A DNA stretch of 39,053 bases from Bacillota bacterium (GCA_023453025.1 JAEXUD010000042.1:1-39053), one strand, 5' to 3'. Counted from the first letter of the stretch, positions 8,112 to 17,159 are shown. Notes: generated from the letters alone by a model not told the origin. Made by a program: numbers and translations.

Positions 8112-8456
8112 TTAACATATTGGTTCTTCTGTACCTGTAGCAATGTTTACGCAGTGATTATGACCATCATTGAAGGTAGTGCCGCCCTCTATCAAATGAA
8201 TATGGTCGTTAAAGCCAAATGGAATTGCTGGTCCTGTTTTGCCACAGATTTTATGACAATGGCATTCAACTATATCCGTAACAAAATCGACTTCATGTAC
8301 GTGACTGTTGCCGCAAGGAATTGCTCTGCCTGTTACTCCATTGAAGCAATGTTTGTGTATGTCACATTTACAACCTCCCGGCAGAGTATAGCCCTCTGCG
8401 CCATGTACATGCTGGCGAATTTTTTGTTCGCATCCGCAATTTCTATTGAATAACAT
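8112..8456 (-). CDS. YmaF family His/Cys-rich protein
   Basis: A 114-residue protein built from repeated short units ending in His-x-His: HVHGAEG, DIHKHCFNG, HVHEVDF, CHCHKICG, HIHLIEGG and HNHCVNI. The segments VTGRAIPCGNSHVHE and TGPAIPFG are characteristic of Bacillus subtilis YmaF and its relatives, whose function is unknown. The density of His and Cys suggests metal binding. No signal peptide is seen. AAAGGGAGT lies upstream of the ATG on the minus strand. The gene is divergent from the Fur-boxed feoA-feoA-feoB operon; whether the two share iron-dependent control cannot be decided from position alone, because the nearest Fur-type box is about 150 bases from its start. Confidence 0.75.
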   Translation of the reverse strand: MLFNRNCGCEQKIRQHVHGAEGYTLPGGCKCDIHKHCFNGVTGRAIPCGNSHVHEVDFVTDIVECHCHKICGKTGPAIPFGFNDHIHLIEGGTTFNDGHNHCVNIATGTEEPIC

Positions 8457-8609
8457 TATTAATCTACTCCCTTTAAACTTTAAATTAATTATCTTTAGTT
8501 GTCCAAAGCGGAATATTAATTCCTAATACCATGATATGCATTGACAATACATGTGTTAAGCATGTCAGAAAATATTATTATAATTACTTATTAAAATAAT
8601 GAAAATAAT

Positions 8610-8690
8610 TGATAATGATTATCAACTAATTCTTGACATTACAGTTTTTGTAATTTATAATGTAGTTAATGAAAGTGATAATCATTATCA
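8610..8690 (+). promoter_or_regulatory. Promoter of the feo operon with two Fur boxes
   Basis: TTGACA (8633-8638), a 17-base spacer and TATAAT (8656-8661) form a perfect vegetative promoter. A TGATAATgATTATCA palindrome lies 8 bases upstream of the -35 (8610-8624). A second one, TGATAATcATTATCA, lies just past the start point (8676-8690). Both are perfect matches to the Gram-positive Fur 7-1-7 box. With iron bound, Fur would be expected to cover both sides of the promoter and silence the ferrous iron transporter. Confidence 0.9.
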
Positions 8691-8708
8691 TAAGTAGGAG
8701 GATGCAAT

Positions 8709-8921
8709 ATGTCATTAGCTATGGTCTTACCTGGTGAGATAAGAGAAATATCAGGATTTAGAGGAAAAGATGAAATGAAACGACGTCTTCGGGATTTAGG
8801 TTTCGTAAAAGGCGAGCAGATTCAAGTTGTGGGAGATAGCCAAAACGGATTGATTATAATTGTTAAAGGAGTAAAAATTGCTCTTAACAAAGGTTTGGCT
8901 TCATTAATAATTGTAAAATAG
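8709..8921 (+). CDS. feoA: FeoA family protein (first copy)
   Basis: A small SH3-like cytoplasmic protein of 70 residues that supports FeoB-driven Fe(II) uptake. The typical core is visible: PGEIREISGF, then MKRRLRDLGFVKGEQIQVV, then IIIVKGVKIALNKGLASLIIV. AGGAGG precedes the ATG at 7-base spacing. It is first in the Fur-controlled operon and 10 bases ahead of a second, divergent feoA copy. Two separate feoA genes before feoB is common in clostridia; the two proteins may not be interchangeable. Confidence 0.9.
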   Translation: MSLAMVLPGEIREISGFRGKDEMKRRLRDLGFVKGEQIQVVGDSQNGLIIIVKGVKIALNKGLASLIIVK

Positions 8922-8931
8922 GGAGGATTAA

Positions 8932-9153
8932 ATGACATTAAAAGATTTAAAGCCGGGAGAATCCGGTACAATAGTATCTATTGGCGAAAAAGGTCCGATG
9001 AAAAGAAGGATAATGGATATGGGTATTACACCGGGAATACATGTAAAAGTAGTTAAAGTAGCCCCTCTCGGTGATCCGATAGAGGTAAACATAAGGGGAT
9101 ATGAGCTTAGTTTGAGAAAGGATGAAGCTCAACGAATAATTATAGCAGTATAA
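8932..9153 (+). CDS. feoA: FeoA family protein (second copy)
   Basis: A second FeoA-type SH3-like protein of 73 residues, with the pattern LKPGESGTIVSIGEKG, MKRRIMDMGITPG and VNIRGYELSLRKDEAQRI. It resembles canonical FeoA more closely than the first copy: the GYELSLRK strand is the usual C-terminal block. GGGAGG precedes the ATG. Co-transcribed with feoB, it probably modulates the FeoB G domain or complex assembly; the exact role of FeoA is not settled. Confidence 0.92.
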   Translation: MTLKDLKPGESGTIVSIGEKGPMKRRIMDMGITPGIHVKVVKVAPLGDPIEVNIRGYELSLRKDEAQRIIIAV

Positions 9154-9213
9154 TTGCATTGCGCATGAGGGTTAGATAAAACTAACTATAGTGCTTATTT
9201 GAAGGAGGAATTT

Positions 9214-11448
9214 ATGAATTATACAATTGCGCTGACTGGAAATCCAAACAGTGGAAAAACATCTTTATTTAATGAATTAACCGGCGCCAGGCAGCATGTC
9301 GGAAATTGGCCGGGTGTAACTGTAGATAAGAAGGAAGGCGTCTACAAAAAGAACAAAAATATCAAAATTCTGGATTTGCCGGGTACGTACTCTTTGTCTC
9401 CATATTCTGCAGAGGAAGTAATCGCAAGGGATTATATAGTAAAGGAACAGCCTGATTTAGTGATAAACATAGTGGATGGGACCAATATAGAACGTAATCT
9501 TTATTTAACACTTCAAATTGCAGAAACAAAAATACCGATGGTAGTAGCGGTTAATATGATGGACGAGGTTGAAGCGTCAGGTACAAAAATTAATTTTGAT
9601 AAGCTTTCTGATATTTTCGGTATTCCTGTAATACCCATAGTTGCAAGAAACGGCAAGGGAATAGACAAATTAATGGATGCAGCGATTAAAGCAGCCGAAT
9701 ATAAAACAGCTGTTAAGGATTTAATAATATTTGACCACAATATTTCTTCTGCTGTTGACAGGGTTTATGAAACTTTAAATGATTTTGACGAAGCTGAAGA
9801 TAATGGTGGCAGTGTTACGCATCGAAGTGCTCAATTATATTGGAAATCAATTAAGATAGTCGAAAATGATGAGATTGTAATCAGTGAATTATCCGATACT
9901 GAAAAATCTGCAATTGCAGAAATTTTAACAGAAGCTGAAAAATATGCCGACGGAGATACTGAAGCCAAAATTGCTGATTTAAGATATAAATATATTACCG
10001 GAATTGTTAAGGAATCAATTGTAAAAGCAAAGGCAGCACATGCAGAAACAACCTCAGATAAGATTGATAAAATACTTACCAACCGATTCTTGGCTATTCC
10101 TATCTTTGCTGTTGTAATGTACTTAATGTTTGCAGCTACATTCAGTGAAAGCTTTTTATTCATAGAAGGTCTGCCAAGCCCGGGAATATGGCTGGCAGGA
10201 GTTGCAGAGACATTATGGGGTTATGTGGCTTCAGCGGTTGATATGCTTGTATCCGGTGCTTCACCGTGGGTTTACTCTCTAATAATGGATGGAATAATTG
10301 AAGGAATTGGTGCTATTATCGGATTCATACCTTTGGTACTCGTACTTTATATTCTTATTTCCTTTTTGGAAGACTGTGGCTATATGGCTCGTATAGCCTT
10401 TGTAATGGATAGAATCTTCCGAAGATTCGGTCTTTCAGGACGTTCCTTCATACCTCTTTTAATGGGATTCGGCTGCGGTGTTCCGGCTGTTATGGCAACC
10501 AGGACTCTTGACACTGAGAAAGACAGACGAATAACAACTATTATAACAGGTTTTATGCCGTGCGGTGCTAAGCTTCCTATATTTGCCATGTTCGTATCAG
10601 TATTTTTTGCAGGCGGAAATAAAACATTGATAACATATTCTCTTTATATGTTAAGTATAGTTGTAGCAATTATCATATCATTGATTATAAATAAATTTGT
10701 TTATAAATCAGGAGCATCCAATTTTATAATGGAGCTTCCTAAATACCGCGTACCGACATTAAAAAGTATAGGCATTCATGGCTGGGAAAAGGTGAAAGGA
10801 TTTGCAATAAAAGCAGGAACCGTAATTTTTATTTCTACGATTATTATCTGGGCACTCAGTAACTTTAATACAAACTCATTTAACGGAGTAAATGCTGCAA
10901 ATAACGAGGATGAAAGCATTATGGCAGAAATGGATGAAAGCTTCCTTGCTTCTTTGGGCAATACTATTGCACCTGTGTTTAAACCGCTCGGATTCGGAGA
11001 ATGGAGACCGGCTGTAGGAGTCGTAACAGGCTGGATAGCAAAAGAAATGGTAGTTGTAACATTCGCACAGCTTTATGATGACGATGTGACACCTGAATAT
11101 CTGGAGGCGTATTTTTCAGAATACAGCAGTGAAGATTTAGAGGAATTTGGATTTGAAGGCGGAGAATATGATGCAGAATCTGCTTTTGACATATACTCAG
11201 AAGTGATATTATTTGAAGGCGGAGATGAAAATGCGCTTGTGACCATGAAAAATGATATAAGATCAGATGCTGCCGCTTATGCGTACATGGTGTTTAATCT
11301 GCTATGCATGCCATGTTTCGCTGCTGTAGGAGCAATGAAGAGAGAATTAAAAACCTGGAAACTGACAGGTGCGGCTGTTGGTGTACAAATGCTTACCGCA
11401 TACGTTGCAGCATTTATAATATACAATATATACAGTCTCATAGCTTAA
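9214..11448 (+). CDS. feoB: Ferrous iron transport protein B
   Basis: A polytopic membrane GTPase that imports Fe(II); 744 residues. The N-terminal G domain shows G1 GNPNSGKTS, G3 DLPGTYSLSPYS and G4 NMMDE, followed by the helical GDI-like domain. The membrane part contains two Gate motifs, including GFGCGVPAVMATRTL and GFMPCGAKLPIF, and a conserved CMPCFAAVGAMKRE segment near the C-terminus. An acidic insertion (YDDDVTPEYLEAYFSEYSSEDLEEFG and following) lies in a loop between late membrane helices. I used ATG 9214, which has GAAGGAGG in front; a TTG at 9199 lies upstream of that ribosome site and is unlikely. Third gene of the Fur-boxed operon; a terminator follows. Confidence 0.96.
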   Translation: MNYTIALTGNPNSGKTSLFNELTGARQHVGNWPGVTVDKKEGVYKKNKNIKILDLPGTYSLSPYSAEEVIARDYIVKEQPDLVINIVDGTNIERNLYLTLQIAETKIPMVVAVNMMDEVEASGTKINFDKLSDIFGIPVIPIVARNGKGIDKLMDAAIKAAEYKTAVKDLIIFDHNISSAVDRVYETLNDFDEAEDNGGSVTHRSAQLYWKSIKIVENDEIVISELSDTEKSAIAEILTEAEKYADGDTEAKIADLRYKYITGIVKESIVKAKAAHAETTSDKIDKILTNRFLAIPIFAVVMYLMFAATFSESFLFIEGLPSPGIWLAGVAETLWGYVASAVDMLVSGASPWVYSLIMDGIIEGIGAIIGFIPLVLVLYILISFLEDCGYMARIAFVMDRIFRRFGLSGRSFIPLLMGFGCGVPAVMATRTLDTEKDRRITTIITGFMPCGAKLPIFAMFVSVFFAGGNKTLITYSLYMLSIVVAIIISLIINKFVYKSGASNFIMELPKYRVPTLKSIGIHGWEKVKGFAIKAGTVIFISTIIIWALSNFNTNSFNGVNAANNEDESIMAEMDESFLASLGNTIAPVFKPLGFGEWRPAVGVVTGWIAKEMVVVTFAQLYDDDVTPEYLEAYFSEYSSEDLEEFGFEGGEYDAESAFDIYSEVILFEGGDENALVTMKNDIRSDAAAYAYMVFNLLCMPCFAAVGAMKRELKTWKLTGAAVGVQMLTAYVAAFIIYNIYSLIA

Positions 11449-11499
11449 GTGAACTCGTTCAGCTAAAGCTGACGTATTGAAGTCAGTATAAACGAAAAG

Positions 11500-11556
11500 T
11501 CAATTACTGTAATGCAATAAAAACTAATTAATTGTGCATAGTAATTGATTTTTTTT
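11500..11556 (+). terminator. Terminator of the feo operon
   Basis: TCAATTAC (11500-11507) pairs with GTAATTGA (11541-11548), with further partial pairing inside (ATGCAAT with ATTGTGCAT), followed by eight T. The 3' arm and T tract overlap a candidate promoter for the next gene. Confidence 0.85.
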
Positions 11557-11573
11557 ATTACAGGCTTTATAAT
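11545..11573 (+). promoter_or_regulatory. Candidate promoter of the aldehyde oxidoreductase gene
   Basis: TTGATT (11545-11550), 17 bases, then TATAAT (11568-11573). The -35 lies in the 3' arm of the feo terminator. This is the best promoter before the oxidoreductase start at 11612; no operator is recognised. Confidence 0.6.
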
Positions 11574-11611
11574 AATTAGTAATGATGATATAAAATTATA
11601 CGGAGGTTATT

Positions 11612-14533
11612 ATGAAACTCAAGAAGATGTGGCTTAATATTAATGGTGCTAACAGGGTATTTATTTATAATCCTGAAAACGATTCTCTTGCAGATGTGCT
11701 AAGGCGAATCGGGTTAACGGGAACTAAAATCGGATGCGGTACAGGCGTTTGCGGATCGTGTTCTGTTATTCTTGACGGAAAATTAACTCGGTCCTGTACA
11801 AAAAAAATGAAGACTGTTAAGGAGCATAGTTCTATAATTACAATTGAAGGTATAGGGACCCCTAATAACCTTCATCCTATTCAGGTTGCCTGGATGAACT
11901 ATGGTGCGGTTCAGTGCGGTTTTTGCACTCCCGGATTTATAGTTTCGGCTTACGCTTTATTATTACATAACAACAATCCTACCCGGGAAGAGGTGCGGGA
12001 ATGGTTCCAAAAAAATAAAAATGTTTGCAGATGTACAGGGTATAAACAGCTGGTTGATGCAGTAATGGCAGCAGCAAGGGTGGTTCGCGGAGAAGCTTCC
12101 ATAGATGATATTTCCTTTAAACATCCCGAAGATAATGAATATTACGGCAAACCGGTAGTTCGTCCTACCGCACTTGCAAAGGTCTGCGGTTTAGCAGATT
12201 ACGGTGATGACCAAGAGCTTAAAATGCCTGCCGAAAGCCTTCATGTCGCTGCAGTTCAACCTAAAACAGCACATCACGCAAAAATATTAAGCATTGATAT
12301 TTCCAAGGCTGAAAAAATGCCAGGAGTAGTAAAAATTATTTTGGCAAAAGATATTTTAGAAGCAGGCGGTTCAAATATTATGGCCGAGGCACAATTTCAT
12401 GAACGCACAACAGTAATGGTTCCAAGCCGCAAGATACTTTGTGATGAAAAAATTTATCGTTATGGTGACATTGTTGCCCTTGCTGTGGCTGATACAAAAG
12501 ACCATGCCAGAGCTGCCGCTAAAGAAGTAATAGTAGAAATCGAAAGATTACCTGAATATCTGAATTATTTAGATGCGGTAATGCCCGATTCTATAAGAAT
12601 TCACGAAGACACACCAAATATATTTTCACAGCAGCCTGTATTAAAAGGAATCGGACTTGAAGACCCATATAAAATCCAGGATGCTTTGGACGATTCTGCA
12701 TATAGCGTTGCCGGCAGCTTTCATTCTACTAGAGAGCCGCATTTATCAATAGAAGGAACAACTGTACAGGCATATTTTGACGAAGATGATAACCTTACTT
12801 TTCAATGCAAGTCACAAGGTGTATACTCGACAATAGGACGTATAGGTAATTCCCTGGGTGTTCCCAAGGATAAAATAAGAATAGTCATGAACCCTACCGG
12901 TGCCAGTTTTGGTTGGTCTACAAACGCAGGTGATGTATGTCTGGCAGGAGCGGCAGCAGTTGTCACAAAAATGCCTGTGGCCCTTTCCATGAGCTATGAG
13001 GAACACCAGCACTTTTCAGGAAAAAGGTGCCCTTCATATTCAAACGGAAGATTGGCCTGTGATGAAAACGGGAAAATAACCGCAGCGGAATTTGATTTGG
13101 GTATGGACCACGGAGCATATTCATGGGGCGGTGACGATATAATGACAAAACCGGCGCGTTTTGCATTTTTCCCATACAAGATTCCAAATGTTGCGGGGCT
13201 GGTTCGTATTGCAAATACCAACCATAATTTCGGCACAGCCTATAGAAGCTACGGCTCTCCACAAGCATATACAATGTCAGAAGCAATGATGGATATGCTT
13301 GCCGAAAAAGCGGGGATAGATCCTTTTGAATTCAGATGGATGAATATTGCAAGAGAAGGCGACACTAACATAAACAGCTACCCGTTCCGTCAATATCCTA
13401 TGGAAGAAATGATGAAAATAATGAAGCCTTATTACAATAAAGCAGTGGAAGAAGCAAAGAAAGCCGATACTGCCGAAAAACGACGGGGCGTGGGATTGGC
13501 CTGGGGAGGATTTAATGTAACAGAAGGCGGCACTGACAGCGCGGTAGTTGCAATAGAATTAAATCCGGATAATACATTTACAAAATATGATACTTATCAG
13601 GAGCTTGGTCAGGGAGGAGACATCGGTTCATTGATGTTAACACTTGAAGCGTTAAAGCCGCTGAAAGTAAAGCCGGATCAAATAAAACTTGTACAAAACG
13701 ATACAAAGCTTTGTCCCGACAGCGGAATGTCAGGTGCCAGCAGGACCCACTATATGAGCGGCAACGCTACCATAATCGCTGCTGAAAAGCTTATGAATGC
13801 AATGCGTAAAGATGACGGAACATACCGTACTTACGACGAAATGGCCGCAGAAGGAATTCACACAAAATATGAAGGAAAATACCAAAATACTTCTGTGCCG
13901 GGACTTTGCCGCTTAGACCCCAATACAGGAATCGGAGATCCGACACCGGCATATACATATTGTCTGAACATGGCGGAAGCAGAAGTGGATACAGCAACCG
14001 GAAAAACAACCGTTATAAGATTCACCTGTGTAGATGATGTAGGAAAAGTAGGAAATATACAGGCAGTTAACGGTCAGGCATATGGCGGTATATCACATTC
14101 CATAGGCTTTGCCCTCAGCGAAAACTATGATGATGTCAAGAAGCATAACAATATGTACGGAGCTGGAGTTCCTTATATTAAAGATATACCGGATGAAATT
14201 AATGTAATTCATTACGAAAGACCGGATGAGCTGGGACCATTTGGTTCATCAGGTGCTTCTGAAGCATTCCAGTCGTCAGGGCATGTCGCCGTATTAAATG
14301 CAATAAATAACGCATGCGGTGTCCGCATATATGAAATGCCTGCAACTAAAGAAAAGGTTAAGGCCGGCCTTGATATACTTGCGGCCGGAGGTAAAATCGA
14401 ACCGCCTAAGAAGTATTTCCTTGGTTCGGACTTATACGATGAACTTGAAAACATCAAGGCAAATCCTGTTAAATTCGGAGGAGATGAATTCTTTGTACCG
14501 CTTGGTGATGCCAGCGTAGAAAGATTCTTCTAG
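11612..14533 (+). CDS. Molybdenum aldehyde oxidoreductase (Mop type)
   Basis: A xanthine oxidase-family enzyme that oxidises aldehydes to acids with a molybdenum cytosine or guanine dinucleotide cofactor; 973 residues on a single chain. The N-terminus holds a plant-type [2Fe-2S] ferredoxin domain (C42, C47, C50, C62) and a second all-helical [2Fe-2S] domain (C102, C105, C139, C141; CGFCTPGF and CRCTGY). Spacing matches Desulfovibrio gigas Mop to within two residues. The remaining ~800 residues are the Mo-binding domains with no FAD domain between, again as in Mop. The conserved active-site Glu is in FGSSGASEAFQSSG. It is about 65 residues longer than D. gigas Mop. CGGAGG precedes the start. 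It probably passes electrons to the products of the next two genes; no molybdenum cofactor genes are in the window. Confidence 0.92.
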   Translation: MKLKKMWLNINGANRVFIYNPENDSLADVLRRIGLTGTKIGCGTGVCGSCSVILDGKLTRSCTKKMKTVKEHSSIITIEGIGTPNNLHPIQVAWMNYGAVQCGFCTPGFIVSAYALLLHNNNPTREEVREWFQKNKNVCRCTGYKQLVDAVMAAARVVRGEASIDDISFKHPEDNEYYGKPVVRPTALAKVCGLADYGDDQELKMPAESLHVAAVQPKTAHHAKILSIDISKAEKMPGVVKIILAKDILEAGGSNIMAEAQFHERTTVMVPSRKILCDEKIYRYGDIVALAVADTKDHARAAAKEVIVEIERLPEYLNYLDAVMPDSIRIHEDTPNIFSQQPVLKGIGLEDPYKIQDALDDSAYSVAGSFHSTREPHLSIEGTTVQAYFDEDDNLTFQCKSQGVYSTIGRIGNSLGVPKDKIRIVMNPTGASFGWSTNAGDVCLAGAAAVVTKMPVALSMSYEEHQHFSGKRCPSYSNGRLACDENGKITAAEFDLGMDHGAYSWGGDDIMTKPARFAFFPYKIPNVAGLVRIANTNHNFGTAYRSYGSPQAYTMSEAMMDMLAEKAGIDPFEFRWMNIAREGDTNINSYPFRQYPMEEMMKIMKPYYNKAVEEAKKADTAEKRRGVGLAWGGFNVTEGGTDSAVVAIELNPDNTFTKYDTYQELGQGGDIGSLMLTLEALKPLKVKPDQIKLVQNDTKLCPDSGMSGASRTHYMSGNATIIAAEKLMNAMRKDDGTYRTYDEMAAEGIHTKYEGKYQNTSVPGLCRLDPNTGIGDPTPAYTYCLNMAEAEVDTATGKTTVIRFTCVDDVGKVGNIQAVNGQAYGGISHSIGFALSENYDDVKKHNNMYGAGVPYIKDIPDEINVIHYERPDELGPFGSSGASEAFQSSGHVAVLNAINNACGVRIYEMPATKEKVKAGLDILAAGGKIEPPKKYFLGSDLYDELENIKANPVKFGGDEFFVPLGDASVERFF

Positions 14534-14545
14534 CTATATCAATGA

Positions 14546-14571
14546 ATTTCCGGGCTGCAATCAGCCCGGAA
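14546..14571 (+). other. Intercistronic hairpin, not a terminator
   Basis: TTTCCGGGCTG / CAGCCCGGAAA is a perfect 11-bp GC-rich stem with a CAAT loop, between the aldehyde oxidoreductase stop and the next ribosome site. There is no U tract after it, so it more likely protects or divides the mRNA, setting unequal amounts of the two products. Confidence 0.7.
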
Positions 14572-14591
14572 AACAATGAGGAGAGATGGAA

Positions 14592-16847
14592 ATGGAAAAA
14601 AAGACAGAAAAAATAAATTTTCAAGATAAAATAAAGACCTGTATGCAGAATGAGCCGTCTTTTTGCACCGCCGTTTGTCCATTCCATCTTGATATTCATG
14701 AATTCATACCTAAAATAAAAAGAAGCGGCTTCAACTCTGCTTACAGAACCTATCTTAATTCGGTAGGATTTCCCGTTATTGTTTCAGAACTGTGCAACGA
14801 GCCATGCAAGGATGTCTGCCCCAGGGGTATAACGGATGATTCTGTAAATATGAAACTATTGGAGAAATCATGTATTAACTATGCCCGAAATTTAGACCCA
14901 AACAGTTATAATATTCCTAAAAAAAGCAAAAGAGTGGCAATAATCGGGGCCGGTATAAGCGGACTTGGCTGCGCATTAAGATTATCCTCTAAAAAATATG
15001 ATGTTACGGTTTTTGAAAAATCCGGACGTATAGGAGGAACCCTCTGGAGCCTGATGGAACCGGAGCTGTTTCTTAAGGATATTGAAAGACAGTTTATGCA
15101 CGAAGAATACAGGCTATGTTTAAATACGGAAATTACCGACCTTGATAACCTTGATTTTGATGCCGTATATGTTGCTACCGGAAAAAACGGAAACAATTTC
15201 GGTCTTGAAAGAAATTATGACGGAGTATTCGCAAGCATCAAAAAAGGTATCTTCCTCGGAGGAGAGCTTTGCGGCAGAAATATAATCGAAGCTTTGGCTG
15301 ACGGGCTTGATGCAACCAAAGCTATCGAACGTTACTTAAAAACCGGCAATATGAATGAAAAAGAACTTGGTAAAGAAACAAAAATTAAAATAAATACCGA
15401 TTTGATTGTACCTGCCAAGTCAATTACTCCATCAGAAAATGGACTTTATACCAAGGATAATTCGGTCGAAGAAGCTAAAAGATGTATCTTGTGTTCCTGC
15501 GATGCATGTATCCGAAGCTGCGATTTGATGAAATATTATCAGAAATTTCCTGGGCGAATCGGTGAAGAGGTGCATATTACAATCCATCCCGGCACATTGG
15601 ACGGCAATGGTACTGTTGCCACAAGACTTATATCTACCTGCAACCAATGCGGCCTTTGCAAAGAAGTGTGTCCCGTTAATATAGATACCGGTGAATTTCT
15701 TTTACAAAGCCATTATGCCATGAGGCACAAAGGAGCTATGCCATGGGCTTTTCATGATTTTTGGCTTAAGGATATGGAATTTACAAATGGAGAAAAAGCA
15801 TCTATGTGTAAAGTCCCTGACGGCTATAATAAAAGTAAGTATGTTTACTTTCCGGGATGTCAGCTGGGTGCGTCAGATCCTGAATACGTTATTGAAAGCT
15901 ACAGATATTTATTGGAGCATAATCCTGATACAGCCTTGTTTCTCCATTGCTGCGGTGCTCCCGCAGACTGGGCAGGTGACGAAGCTGTTCATAAAAAGAC
16001 AATTCAGAGCATCAGAAATAACTGGATTGCAATCGGGAAACCGACATTAATATATTCCTGCACAACATGTAAGCAGATGTTTGACAAGTATATGCCGGAC
16101 ATAAAAGGTGTTTTTATATATGAATTAATGTCAGAATGGGGCATAAATGTTAAAGCAAATGTAAAAAATGAAGTTGTTTCTGTATTTGACCCCTGTACCG
16201 GACGCCATGAGCCGAAGCTCCATCAATCTGTAAGAATTCTTGCAAAAAAGGCAGATTTAACACTTGACCCGCTGCCCTATGAGGGAAAATACGCAAAGTG
16301 CTGCAGCTGGGGCGGACAGCCTTCAATTGCAAACCCTGCATATACAGGAAATGTTGTTAAATCAAGGATTTCAGAAGGTAACAGCACTTATTTAGCCTAT
16401 TGCTCAAATTGCAGGGATATTTTTGCTCAAGCCGGAAAGGCGGTATATCATATTTTTGATATTTTATTTAATTTAAATGATTCTGCCCGTTCGGCACCTA
16501 CTTTTACCCAACGCAGAAAGAACAGAATTTTACTTAAAGAAGAATTATTAAAAGAATTCTGGAATTATGAGGTTAATATGAAACGAGAGAATAACAGGAT
16601 AAAACTATATATATCCTCAGACTTGAAGAAAAAAATCAACAGTGAAAAGATACTTGAGGAGGATATAGAAGCTGTCATTGAACATTGTGAAAATACAGGG
16701 AAAAAAATTTATGACCCCAAAAATAATCATTTTACAGGGCATATGAAGGTTGACAATATGACATTCTGGGTTGAATATGCTCCAAGAGATGACGGATTTG
16801 AGCTATTTAATTCTTACGGACACCGTATGAGTATCGTGGAGGAATGA
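14592..16847 (+). CDS. Flavin/Fe-S oxidoreductase with CCG (heterodisulfide reductase-like) domains
   Basis: A multidomain electron carrier of about 750 residues. It starts like GltD: a Cys-rich cluster domain (CMQNEPSFCTAVCP, CNEPCKDVCP), then a dinucleotide-binding fold (RVAIIGAGISGLGCALRL, FEKSGRIGG, VYVATGKNG, GIFLGGELCGRNI). Next are ferredoxin-like cysteines (CILCSCDACIRSC and CNQCGLCKEVCPVN). Two CCG domains of the HdrB/GlpC kind follow (YFPGCQ, LHCCGAPADWAG, YSCTTC, DPCTGRHEP, KCCSWGGQPS, YCSNCRD). The last ~110 residues are a separate domain I do not recognise. I take ATG 14592 because the GAGGAG site is too close to ATG 14586. It resembles the NCBI 'pyridine nucleotide-disulfide oxidoreductase/dicluster-binding' family known next to Mop-type enzymes. 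Likely electron acceptor or bifurcating partner of the aldehyde oxidoreductase; this is inference. Confidence 0.82.
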   Translation: MEKKTEKINFQDKIKTCMQNEPSFCTAVCPFHLDIHEFIPKIKRSGFNSAYRTYLNSVGFPVIVSELCNEPCKDVCPRGITDDSVNMKLLEKSCINYARNLDPNSYNIPKKSKRVAIIGAGISGLGCALRLSSKKYDVTVFEKSGRIGGTLWSLMEPELFLKDIERQFMHEEYRLCLNTEITDLDNLDFDAVYVATGKNGNNFGLERNYDGVFASIKKGIFLGGELCGRNIIEALADGLDATKAIERYLKTGNMNEKELGKETKIKINTDLIVPAKSITPSENGLYTKDNSVEEAKRCILCSCDACIRSCDLMKYYQKFPGRIGEEVHITIHPGTLDGNGTVATRLISTCNQCGLCKEVCPVNIDTGEFLLQSHYAMRHKGAMPWAFHDFWLKDMEFTNGEKASMCKVPDGYNKSKYVYFPGCQLGASDPEYVIESYRYLLEHNPDTALFLHCCGAPADWAGDEAVHKKTIQSIRNNWIAIGKPTLIYSCTTCKQMFDKYMPDIKGVFIYELMSEWGINVKANVKNEVVSVFDPCTGRHEPKLHQSVRILAKKADLTLDPLPYEGKYAKCCSWGGQPSIANPAYTGNVVKSRISEGNSTYLAYCSNCRDIFAQAGKAVYHIFDILFNLNDSARSAPTFTQRRKNRILLKEELLKEFWNYEVNMKRENNRIKLYISSDLKKKINSEKILEEDIEAVIEHCENTGKKIYDPKNNHFTGHMKVDNMTFWVEYAPRDDGFELFNSYGHRMSIVEE

Positions 16848-16848
16848 G

Positions 16849-17043
16849 ATGGATGAAAATAAAAATTTAATATGCTGTAAATGCAATAAGAAATTAGAAC
16901 CTAAGAAGACAGATTTCACCTATCTCGGTCACAGTTTCTTTACTGAAATATTAAGATGCCCTGAATGCGGAGAAGTGTTTATTGATGAGGATTTAGTTAA
17001 TGGAAGAATTGCAATGGTTGAAATGGAATTAGAGGATAAATAA
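16849..17043 (+). CDS. Small CxxC/CxxC redox or zinc-ribbon protein
   Basis: A 64-residue protein with two CxxC pairs: ICCKCNKKLEP near the N-terminus and LRCPECGEVFI in the middle. This is the layout of a zinc ribbon or rubredoxin-like centre, with an acidic tail. The ATG is one base after the stop of the preceding gene and GGAGG sits inside that gene's end, so the two are translationally coupled. It looks like the small protein (DVU_1557-type redox family, from memory) that accompanies aldehyde oxidoreductase and the dicluster protein in Desulfovibrio. Its function is unknown; a metal-bound electron or assembly role is plausible. Confidence 0.75.
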   Translation: MDENKNLICCKCNKKLEPKKTDFTYLGHSFFTEILRCPECGEVFIDEDLVNGRIAMVEMELEDK

Positions 17044-17090
17044 TGGGAACAATTAGGATGTTGAAGATTTAGAAATATACACAATCATTG

Positions 17091-17119
17091 TTGACCGAAT
17101 TTAAAATCCATAGTAAAAT
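17091..17119 (+). promoter_or_regulatory. Candidate promoter of the zinc-uptake region
   Basis: TTGACC (17091-17096), 17 bases, TAAAAT (17114-17119); an overlapping TATAAT follows at 17119-17124. I see no clear Zur or AdcR palindrome around it. Confidence 0.5.
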
Positions 17120-17159
17120 ATAATTCAATAATATCTTTTTCATAAGGAGAAGAGCGGTG

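Noticed and set aside
14592..16847. Carrier protein as glutamate synthase small subunit (gltD)
   Set aside because: Only the first part is GltD-like. The CCG domains and the absence of a gltB partner exclude this.
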